A stretch of DNA of 5,014 bases from DSAD01 sp036825155. GTDB lineage: Bacteria; Desulfobacterota; Desulfomonilia; UBA1062. A program made the position numbers and the translations under genes. Of the stretch, positions 1-4,362 are shown one piece after another. The stretch's first letter is position 1. The number at the start of each line of letters is the position of its first letter. The DNA lies in the NCBI GenBank assembly GCA_036825155.1, contig DAISYU010000182.1, positions 1 to 5,014 of the forward strand. The letters are read 5' to 3'. The notes below the pieces were generated by a model. The model did no database searches. It was given only the letters and a program-made list of their open reading frames with translations, and was not told where the DNA came from.

Positions 1-599
1 CTCTGAGCGATACCGAGCTCATCGCCATTCTGCTGGGTAGCGGCACCAGGAAATATGATGTCATGGAGCTCTCGAACAGGATTATCCTGGCCGTTGACGG
101 CAGCAAGGGTAATCCTGATCTTGAGGAGCTGCTTGCCATCGATGGTGTCGGACTTGCCAAGGCAACGCTCATTTCAGCTGCGCTGGAGTTTTCCAGGCGC
201 CGCATCAGTCCGGATGGCATAAGGATCTCTTTCCCTTCTGACGTTCTCACACTGATCCGGCACTATGCGGACAGAAAACAGGAACATTTTCTCTGTATCT
301 CGATAAACGGCGCAAATGAGGTTATTGCCACTAGGGTTGTAACCATCGGCCTGGTGAACAGATCACACGTTCACCCCCGTGAGGTGTTTGCCGATCCTAT
401 TACCGACCGGGCCTCCGCTGTCATTGTTGCCCATAATCACCCTATCGGCTCACTCGAACCCAGCAAAGAAGACAGAGATGTCACAGCCATGCTCAAAGCC
501 GCCGGCAAGACTCTGGGTATAAAACTGATGGACCATATAATCTTCAACAAAAAAGGATACTACAGTTTCCTTGAGCATGATGAAATGGAAGTTGCCTGA
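1..599 (+). CDS. radC: RadC family JAB/MPN-domain protein, 5' end cut by window edge
   Basis: Only the 3' part is present. The reading frame is open from base 3, and the first visible residues LSDTELIAILLGSGTR match the RadC N-terminal region. About 198 aa are visible against a usual 220-230, so roughly 25 aa lie outside the window; the Met codon at 63 is internal. Next comes a helix-hairpin-helix segment (LLAIDGVGLAKA, about 129-164), then the RadC/JAB domain. Its JAMM metal-site residues can all be placed: Glu codon 381-383, HNH codons 432-440, Ser 462-464 and Asp 471-473. The usual HPSGD is HPIGS here, a change outside the metal ligands. The family was named for a DNA-repair mutant later assigned to another gene, and its cellular role is not settled; a metal-dependent hydrolase fold is known. 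It is probably the last gene of its transcription unit, since a hairpin follows at once and the next gene is on the other strand. Confidence 0.95.
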   Translation, partial: LSDTELIAILLGSGTRKYDVMELSNRIILAVDGSKGNPDLEELLAIDGVGLAKATLISAALEFSRRRISPDGIRISFPSDVLTLIRHYADRKQEHFLCISINGANEVIATRVVTIGLVNRSHVHPREVFADPITDRASAVIVAHNHPIGSLEPSKEDRDVTAMLKAAGKTLGIKLMDHIIFNKKGYYSFLEHDEMEVA

Positions 600-602
600 C
601 AT

Positions 603-631
603 TGAGGAACACACCGAATCCCGGTTCCTCA
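603..631 (+). terminator. hairpin just after radC, possible terminator without U-run
   Basis: TGAGGAAC (603-610) and GTTCCTCA (624-631) form a perfect 8-bp stem with a 13-nt loop, starting 4 nt after the radC stop. No T-tract follows, so it is not a classical intrinsic terminator. It could protect the 3' end or help Rho-dependent ending. An alternative inner pairing (ACCG 613-616 with CGGT 622-625) competes with the loop. Confidence 0.35.
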
Positions 632-735
632 CTCAGAGCAACACATTCCACATCAACTCACGGTATGCTCTATTACAGGACCCTGAATTTCAGCACAAAA
701 CCCCAGGGTCCCCTTGAAGACGACGAAGGAGTGCA

Positions 736-801
736 GGAAAAATCAGGAGAAAAGCGGATCCTGTCTGAGCGAAGCGAGTTTATCCGCGACCTGATTTTTC
801 C
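736..801. repeat. 66-nt extended stem-loop, REP/MITE-like intergenic element
   Basis: GGAAAAATCAGG (736-747) and CCTGATTTTTCC (790-801) are a perfect 12-bp inverted repeat. Inside, GCGGAT (754-759) pairs with ATCCGC (782-787). The top holds GCGAAGC (769-775), a known very stable mini-hairpin sequence. The arms are separated by small unequal internal loops (748-753 and 788-789). The layout is that of a folded RNA or a palindromic dispersed repeat, not of coding DNA. From memory, similar sequence occurs between genes in deltaproteobacteria, where it is often mis-called as short ORF ends. Copy number in this genome cannot be seen from here. Confidence 0.6.
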
Positions 802-816
802 AAACGATTGAGTGTA

Positions 817-886
817 CTCCGCTGCAAGCGGAGCGGCTTCTCGGGGCGCATTTCTTTGGTTCCGTTTCTTTGGGCGATCAAAGAAA
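817..886. repeat. GC hairpin plus TTTCTTTG/CAAAGAAA repeat block beside tRNA 3' end
   Basis: CTCCGCT (817-823) and AGCGGAG (827-833) form a 7-bp stem with a 3-nt loop. Further on, TTTCTTTGG occurs twice as a direct repeat (851-859 and 865-873). CAAAGAAA (879-886) can pair with either TTTCTTTG copy: the near copy gives a perfect 8-bp stem with a 6-nt loop (873-878), the far copy a larger loop. Two exclusive hairpins are therefore possible. The block ends 16 nt from the encoded CCA end of tRNA-Pro, and the tRNA transcript would read into it. It lacks a U-run in that direction, so a classical terminator role is not supported. It may be the second half of one dispersed element with 736-801. Confidence 0.55.
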
Positions 887-902
887 TGAACAAAATAGTG
901 TG

Positions 903-979
903 TGGTCGGGAAGCGGGGATTTGAACCCCGGACCCCAGCGTCCCGAACGCTGTGCTCTACCAGGCTGAGCCACTTCCCG
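903..979 (-). tRNA. tRNA-Pro, anticodon CGG, CCA encoded
   Basis: The minus strand folds into a full 77-nt cloverleaf. The acceptor stem CGGGAAG (979-973) pairs perfectly with CTTCCCG (913-907). The D stem is GCTC/GAGC. The anticodon stem CAGCG/CGCTG is perfect around loop TTCGGGA (947-941), giving anticodon CGG (945-943), which reads the proline codon CCG. The variable loop has 5 nt, and the T stem CGGGG/CCCCG carries loop TTCAAAT. Discriminator A (906) and CCA (905-903) are encoded. It lies 54 bp downstream of the barrel gene on the same strand but has its own promoter. Confidence 0.98.
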
Positions 980-992
980 TATACCGATGTTC

Positions 993-1022
993 TCTATAGA
1001 AAATATTGCCTTACAAAGTCAA
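993..1022 (-). promoter_or_regulatory. sigma70-type promoter for tRNA-Pro
   Basis: Read on the minus strand, TTGACT (1022-1017) is a 5/6 match to the -35 box. After 18 nt comes TATAGA (998-993), a 4/6 match to the -10 box. Transcription would start near 986, giving a leader of about 7 nt before the mature tRNA end at 979, a layout typical for tRNA genes. The -10 overlaps the 8-bp palindrome TCTATAGA (993-1000). The site sits in the short gap after the barrel gene, so the tRNA need not depend on readthrough. Confidence 0.65.
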
Positions 1023-1033
1023 GGGCGATTGCA

Positions 1034-1804
1034 CTATCTGCCTTTTTTTTCGTACGTGATGAACTGTTCCCTTACGACCCGGTGGTCCATCATGGCATTG
1101 ATGTTTCTCGGGTATTCCCCAATATCAAAGGCAAAAAGGTCCTTGCCGAGACGTTTCATGGGGATGGTGATCTCGAACTTCGCATAGAGTTCGCTGTCGT
1201 CCCTGCCTGCCTGGAGCGTGTCGTTCCTGCCGCCGATGGAGATGCTGATGGCCTGGGTCGGCTGGGCCTTGATCTCGAGGCCGATTCCCTTGACGTTATC
1301 ACCATCCTTGCCGTCATAGTAGTAGATGTTCGGCCATACCGAGATGAACCCGACATTCGGGATGGGGATGCCGAGGCTCAGATCGAGGCCGGGAAGCGCC
1401 TCCTCTCCGCCGTGCTCGTCGGAAAACGGGAGATAGAAATTCAAGTGCCCGGAGATGGTGGGATAGAACACCTCCAGACCGGCGCCCACGCGCTTGTGGT
1501 TGTTGTCCCCGGTGTAGTCAAGGAACAGGTTGTATCCTGCGATCGCCTGTCCTGAAAGGATCGGCTGACGTACGCCGAATCCGAGGTCCACTCCGAGCTC
1601 TCCGTTCTTGAACAGGAGCATGGGTTCGGTAAAAAGATACATGGAATCCACCTGCCCCAAAGAGACAAGCGTCTCGGCTATATATCCGGGTTTTGACTCA
1701 TCGGACAGTTTCAGACTGCCGCCGACCCATATGGGTTCCGGCATGACAGCGTATGCACTCGTGCAGATAAGGCATGCGATAATCGTAAGGAAACTACGTT
1801 TCAT
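1034..1804 (-). CDS. secreted beta-barrel protein, inverse autotransporter beta-domain type, no passenger
   Basis: 256 aa. The start at 1804 is set by a strong GGAGGT 6 nt upstream; an in-frame Met at 1864 would overlap the preceding gene and lacks such a site. Residues 1-19 form a signal peptide (MKRS, hydrophobic core, cleavage after AYA). An IIAC lipobox-like match at 8-11 is too early to be convincing. The rest is rich in alternating beta-strand sequence. The block at 71-128 (GVDLGFGVRQPI, GYNLFLDY, HKRVGAGLEVFYP, LNFYLPFS) resembles the intimin/invasin inverse autotransporter barrel. The C-terminus (MMDHRVVREQFITYEKK, 238-254) resembles the linker that follows this barrel, but the protein ends there with no LysM, Ig-like or lectin domain. 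It should sit in the outer membrane; its function is unknown. The gene is probably co-transcribed with the GalT-like gene 52 bp upstream. Family assignment is by motif memory and is moderate; another small outer-membrane barrel is the alternative. Confidence 0.8.
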   Translation of the reverse strand: MKRSFLTIIACLICTSAYAVMPEPIWVGGSLKLSDESKPGYIAETLVSLGQVDSMYLFTEPMLLFKNGELGVDLGFGVRQPILSGQAIAGYNLFLDYTGDNNHKRVGAGLEVFYPTISGHLNFYLPFSDEHGGEEALPGLDLSLGIPIPNVGFISVWPNIYYYDGKDGDNVKGIGLEIKAQPTQAISISIGGRNDTLQAGRDDSELYAKFEITIPMKRLGKDLFAFDIGEYPRNINAMMDHRVVREQFITYEKKGR

Positions 1805-1810
1805 AATCTT

Positions 1811-1816
1811 ACCTCC
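1811..1816 (-). promoter_or_regulatory. Shine-Dalgarno GGAGGT that fixes the barrel gene start
   Basis: GGAGGT on the minus strand, 6 nt before the ATG at 1804, is the strongest ribosome site near this gene. It favours the start that places the signal peptide at the exact N-terminus over the upstream in-frame Met at 1864. Confidence 0.85.
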
Positions 1817-1826
1817 CGTAGAAATG

Positions 1827-1845
1827 ATAATGAACCTCTCATTAT
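1827..1845 (-). promoter_or_regulatory. AT-rich hairpin in the leader of the barrel gene
   Basis: ATAATGA and TCATTAT (1827-1833 and 1839-1845) are a perfect 7-bp inverted repeat with a 5-nt loop. In the minus-strand mRNA the loop reads GAGGU, similar to the true ribosome site just downstream (1811-1816). It lies between the GalT-like stop and the barrel start. It could affect processing or translation, but this is inference from structure only. Confidence 0.35.
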
Positions 1846-1856
1846 TGTATGCTCTC

Positions 1857-2873
1857 TTATACATCCCAAATCTCTTTTATACCATTACAAATATCCTCGG
1901 GCTTCATCGTGGTCAAGGTCTCATTGTGAAGCATCTTCATATAATTGATCTGGCTCGTGTTAAACGGCGGTATGCTCACCCGCGGACAGATCCTCACGTG
2001 CGGGGTAAAGACTGAATTACCCAGGAGAAAATAGAGCGACATGTTCAGGCTGGCCAGGTTCAGAGAATCTATGTAGCGAAGCACGTTCAGAATCCCCCCC
2101 GCCAGATCAGCCAGGGCATCGCCTTCGATGTCGGAAGGGGTATGGGCATCATGAATGATCCCCAGGACATCGAAGACACCCATGGGGGCGAATGCCACGA
2201 GCCATGTTATCCTCCCGGTGAGCGCGATACACCGCTGCCCCAGCCTGATCTCCTCGTCGCGCAGGTTGGACCAGAAATCCGAATCATGCTCCCTGCGGTA
2301 CTTCTCAAGGGCCGGGAGCATATCGGTATAGTAGTTGGTGGAGGAACTCGATGCCGTGATCTGCAGATGGGGATGGACAATCGACCCGCCGGCCAGAGGC
2401 ATGTAGTTCCAGTTCACCGACTGGTAGATCATATCCGGCTGGCGGATCACCACGTCTGAGAGGTACTCGAAGCAGCATTCCAGGGCATCCGTCACGATCT
2501 CCCGGGTGAATCCTGTCAGCGGCATGTAGTGTTCCCTGGTCATCACGCACACCGCCCCGTTCTCGTCGTAGGGAAACACGTTGGGCACGCACAGGGCCTC
2601 ACCTTTCCCGTAGCGCTCCTTGCAGAGGAGGTCCGGGTGGAACTTGGGGGTCACCTGCTCCACCACCTCGGGACAGAACGGGCACATGGCACGTGATTCC
2701 TCCACGAGCGTTGTTATATCGGCCTTTGCCATCTCCCTGACGGGAAAATCGAGAATGCGCGTGGAGTGCCCGGTGAGTGGGTCAAGCCGTACTTCGGAAT
2801 ATCTCTGCGTCTCTGAGAAGCCCTGGAAAGGATCCAAAAAGCGTGATGTTTTCAATACCTTATCGAAATTCAT
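1857..2873 (-). CDS. GalT-like nucleotidyltransferase (HIT superfamily, galactose-1-phosphate uridylyltransferase type)
   Basis: 338 aa from the ATG at 2873. TTG (2885) and GTG (2879) lie in frame just upstream, and none has a clear ribosome site, so the start is uncertain by 4 aa. Family signs run in order: RLDPLTG (29-35), as at the GalT N-terminus; zinc Cys pair CPFC (64-67); His115; a motif NYMPLAGGSIVHPHLQ ending at 171; and in the second half RCIALTGRITWLVAFAP (about 214-230), as in the GalT C-terminal domain. By analogy with E. coli GalT (zinc by C52, C55, H115, H164; nucleophile H166), the ligands here are C64, C67, H115, H167 and the nucleophile is H169. GalT moves UMP between UDP-glucose and galactose 1-phosphate through a uridylyl-histidine. 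Here the nucleotide and sugar are not certain: no other galactose gene is nearby, and ADP-using relatives exist. Cytoplasmic. A run of seven G codes for part of AGGI (2094-2100) without breaking the frame. Confidence 0.85.
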   Translation of the reverse strand: MNFDKVLKTSRFLDPFQGFSETQRYSEVRLDPLTGHSTRILDFPVREMAKADITTLVEESRAMCPFCPEVVEQVTPKFHPDLLCKERYGKGEALCVPNVFPYDENGAVCVMTREHYMPLTGFTREIVTDALECCFEYLSDVVIRQPDMIYQSVNWNYMPLAGGSIVHPHLQITASSSSTNYYTDMLPALEKYRREHDSDFWSNLRDEEIRLGQRCIALTGRITWLVAFAPMGVFDVLGIIHDAHTPSDIEGDALADLAGGILNVLRYIDSLNLASLNMSLYFLLGNSVFTPHVRICPRVSIPPFNTSQINYMKMLHNETLTTMKPEDICNGIKEIWDV

Positions 2874-2954
2874 TTCCACTATCAATACTATATGACGTGC
2901 ACCGGGTCAAGGAGATATGGCACATAACCATTGTTGTTTCCTTCGTTCATCAGC

Positions 2955-2983
2955 TTGCTATTAGCACCGGCTAACTGTATAAT
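2955..2983 (+). promoter_or_regulatory. sigma70-type promoter for the DUF6485-pcm operon
   Basis: TTGCTA (2955-2960) matches the -35 box at 4/6. After exactly 17 nt comes TATAAT (2978-2983), a perfect -10 box. Transcription would begin near 2990, giving a leader of about 37 nt before the ATG at 3027. This start point also argues against an upstream in-frame start of the cysteine-rich gene near 2931, which would lie before the transcript. Confidence 0.7.
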
Positions 2984-3026
2984 ACCAAAGAATAAAATTA
3001 TGGATCAGCTGAGGGGAAAAACGGCA

Positions 3027-3236
3027 ATGGAATGCAAGGTGAAACACAACAGAGAGGGCTGCACCTGTACATACGAACCCTGCAGCAGAAAGGGTGTATG
3101 CTGCGAATGCATCGAATATCACTGGAAGAAGGGGCAGTTCCCCGGATGCTTCTTTCCGGGAGATGTTGAAGCAGGCTATGACAGGTCCATTGAACGGTTC
3201 ATAAAGACGTATCAGGAACGAGGAAAGTGGTGGTAA
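3027..3236 (+). CDS. small cysteine-rich DUF6485-like protein
   Basis: 69 aa. The ATG at 3027 is chosen because GAGGGG (3011-3016) lies 10 nt upstream and the family usually begins MxC; the in-frame ATG at 3000 has no ribosome site. Eight cysteines stand at 3, 12, 14, 19, 25, 26, 28 and 41, with His7 and His32 near them. The core CTCTYEPCSRKGVCCEC (12-28), followed by a YH.....G.FPGCFFP segment and YDRSIERFI (51-59), matches what I remember of DUF6485. The cysteine spacing suggests a zinc- or iron-sulfur-binding mini-domain. No signal peptide or membrane segment is present, so it should be cytoplasmic. The function is unknown. It shares a promoter with pcm, whose start is 7 nt after its stop, so the two are very likely co-expressed and translationally close. 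Family assignment is from memory of the motif; existence of the gene is well supported. Confidence 0.85.
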   Translation: MECKVKHNREGCTCTYEPCSRKGVCCECIEYHWKKGQFPGCFFPGDVEAGYDRSIERFIKTYQERGKWW

Positions 3237-3243
3237 AGAGATA

Positions 3244-3888
3244 ATGATGGATCCGGTGCTTGCACGGCAGACTATGGTAAACGAGCAGCTTATGGCTCGA
3301 GGCATCAAAGACCCGCGGGTTATCGGTGCATTTCTGGAGGTCCCGAGGCATAAATTCGTTGAAGAATACCTGAAATACAAGGCATACGACGACTACCCGC
3401 TGTCCATCGGATTCGGACAGACCATTTCCCAGCCGTACATGGTGGCACTGATGACCCAGGCACTCATGCCGCAACCCGACCACAAGATCCTGGAGATCGG
3501 GACAGGATCGGGGTATCAGGCTGCCATCCTCTCCAGGCTCTGCAGGATCGTGCACTCCATAGAGCGCATAAGCGCCCTGGCATCCAGGGCACGCAAGACC
3601 CACGACGAGCTCGGATACTTCAATATCCATATCCGCATCGGGGACGGGACCATGGGCCTGGCCAAGGAGGCCCCGTTCGACGGCATCGTGGTTACCGCAG
3701 GTGCACCACATGTGCCCGATGCACTCATCGCCCAGCTCGCTGAAGGGGGGTCCCTCATCATTCCCGTGGGAGACCAGAGCCTTCAGGACCTCAAACGCAT
3801 CACCAGGACAAAAGAAGGGGTGAAGGAAGAATCACTGGGCGGATGCAGGTTCGTGAAGCTCATCGGCAAGAACGGCTGGGCGAGCTGA
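3244..3888 (+). CDS. pcm: protein-L-isoaspartate O-methyltransferase
   Basis: 214 aa, the usual family length. The enzyme moves a methyl group from S-adenosylmethionine to L-isoaspartyl residues in aged proteins and so starts their repair; it acts in the cytoplasm. Visible signs: FLEVPRHKFV (30-39); the family motif GFGQTISQPYMVA (56-68); SAM-binding motif I ILEIGTGSGYQAAIL (82-96); the acidic strand end at SIER (105-108); GDG (133-135); PFDGIVVTAGAPHVP (144-158); and the C-terminal RFVKLIGKNGW (202-212). Nothing essential seems missing. Two adjacent ATG codons (3244 and 3247) can start it, with a weak AAAGAG upstream; the difference is one residue. It is the second gene of the operon driven from 2955-2983. 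A repeat island with no clear terminator follows. Confidence 0.97.
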   Translation: MMDPVLARQTMVNEQLMARGIKDPRVIGAFLEVPRHKFVEEYLKYKAYDDYPLSIGFGQTISQPYMVALMTQALMPQPDHKILEIGTGSGYQAAILSRLCRIVHSIERISALASRARKTHDELGYFNIHIRIGDGTMGLAKEAPFDGIVVTAGAPHVPDALIAQLAEGGSLIIPVGDQSLQDLKRITRTKEGVKEESLGGCRFVKLIGKNGWAS

Positions 3889-3901
3889 AAAGAGCAAGAA
3901 G

Positions 3902-3945
3902 CCAGTATCCGGAATCCAGCATCCTGAAGCCAGAAGGATAAAGAA
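3902..3945 (+). repeat. left heptanucleotide repeat array, consensus CCAGNAT, five units
   Basis: Five contiguous 7-nt units: CCAGTAT, CCGGAAT, CCAGCAT, CCTGAAG, CCAGAAG (3902-3936). They are followed by ATAAAGAA (3938-3945). The array starts 13 nt after the pcm stop. A diverged copy in inverted orientation lies at 4239-4279: CCAGTATCCGGAAT here and CCAGTATCCAGAAT there differ at 1 of 14 positions, and both copies have ATAAAGAA on the inner side. From memory, arrays of this kind (CCAGTATCCAGAATCCAG) occur between genes in many bacterial genomes. Their role is not known to me. Confidence 0.7.
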
Positions 3946-3999
3946 CGTACCAAGATTTGCATACCAGATCTGATAAACCCGCCAAAGGTCTGTGAGCCT

Positions 4000-4088
4000 G
4001 TCATTGCGAGGAACGAAGTGACGAAGCAATCTCTCATAATATCTTTGGATTATTTGACAGAAGATTGCTTCGCTACGCTCGCAATGAC
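4000..4088. repeat. 89-nt palindromic MITE-like repeat
   Basis: Two perfect 11-bp inverted pairs nest: outer GTCATTGCGAG (4000-4010) with CTCGCAATGAC (4078-4088), and inner CGAAGCAATCT (4022-4032) with AGATTGCTTCG (4062-4072). Unequal internal loops separate them (11 nt at 4011-4021 and 5 nt at 4073-4077), and the apical loop is 29 nt (4033-4061). Its translated minus strand gives HCERSEAI, a peptide from memory typical of a dispersed intergenic repeat in several phyla. No transposase or clear target-site duplication is visible. As RNA it would form a strong 22-bp hairpin after pcm. Confidence 0.75.
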
Positions 4089-4238
4089 CACTTCTGGGAC
4101 TTTTTTGGGAAACCATCAGATTCGAGAGATTAACTCCCTTGATATCTCTTGTTTATCTTAACCACCGCGCCCGTCTCAAGTCTATCTCAATAAAAGAATC
4201 ATGCACTCACAAGCCACTTGGAAGAATGTTCTTAAGGT

Positions 4239-4279
4239 TTCTTTATTCTGGATACTGGATTCTGACTCCTGGATTCTAT
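4239..4279 (-). repeat. right heptanucleotide repeat array, inverted copy of the left one
   Basis: On the plus strand the units read ATTCTGG, ATACTGG, ATTCTGA, CTCCTGG, ATTCTAT (4245-4279), preceded by TTCTTTAT (4239-4246), which overlaps the first two bases of the array. On the minus strand this is the same CCAGNAT array with ATAAAGAA on the inner side, as at 3902-3945. Five units are recognisable, the last one degenerate. The array ends 83 bp before hisH. Confidence 0.65.
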
Positions 4280-4362
4280 ATTTTTATAAAGATCTCGAGC
4301 TCCCCTGTTTCATCATTCCCCTCTTGACTCCCCGCCATGTTCTATAGGATGAGCATAGAATC

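Larger units (their letters stand above)
600..902. other. gene-free region between radC and tRNA-Pro with structured repeats
   Basis: No convincing gene is present. A 69-codon frame from 602 starts at TTG with no Shine-Dalgarno, has no recognisable domain, and runs through the stem-loop at 736-801, so I treat it as chance. Bases 632-735 show nothing I can name. The rest is filled by hairpin-forming sequence (entries at 736-801 and 817-886). No part of the tRNA 3' end is duplicated here, so I see no attachment-site scar. Confidence 0.7.
3889..4362. other. 474-bp gene-free repeat island between pcm and hisH
   Basis: No gene is supported. Frames that cross it on either strand give translated repeat sequence, begin at poor starts, or have no ribosome site. 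The layout is symmetric: a heptanucleotide array at 3902-3936, a long palindromic repeat at 4000-4088, and an inverted diverged copy of the array at 4245-4279. Spacers 3946-3999 and 4089-4238 hold nothing I can name except a T6 run (4101-4106), which lies 12 nt after the palindrome and might help end pcm transcripts. No clear hisH promoter is seen. Confidence 0.7.

Noticed and set aside
602..811. 69-codon plus-strand frame after radC
   Set aside because: It starts at TTG without a ribosome site and its C-terminal part is the translated stem-loop repeat at 736-801.
902..1555. 217-codon plus-strand frame beginning inside the tRNA antisense
   Set aside because: Its first 26 codons are the complement of tRNA-Pro, a well-known source of false genes, and the rest is the antisense of the barrel gene, which has a signal peptide, a strong ribosome site and family motifs.
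2094..2100. Seven-G tract (coding strand) in the GalT-like gene as a phase-variation switch
   Set aside because: The frame is intact, the tract encodes ordinary glycines in an enzyme core, and seven bases are short for a known switch.
2871..2907. Minus-strand promoter for the GalT-like gene, TTGACC then TATTGA at 17 nt
   Set aside because: The -10 matches only 3 of 6 bases and transcription would begin at or inside the coding start.
2917..2964. Mini-ORF of 15 codons preceded by AAGGAG
   Set aside because: The AAGGAG is only 2 nt from the ATG, too close for normal initiation, and the ORF lies upstream of the predicted transcript start near 2990.
3832..4116. Minus-strand frame giving HCERSEAI-type peptide
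   Set aside because: The peptide is the translation of the palindromic repeat at 4000-4088 and part of the heptad array; no ribosome site or domain is seen.
3902..4279. CRISPR array
   Set aside because: Units are 7 nt with no spacers between them, and no cas gene is present.
4139..4327. 62-codon plus-strand frame giving SGYWILTPGF
   Set aside because: It begins at TTG without a ribosome site and its recognisable part is the translated heptad array.
4324..4350. Possible hisH promoter TTGACT followed by TAGGAT
   Set aside because: The spacer is only 15 nt, the -10 box is poor, and transcription would begin almost at the start codon.
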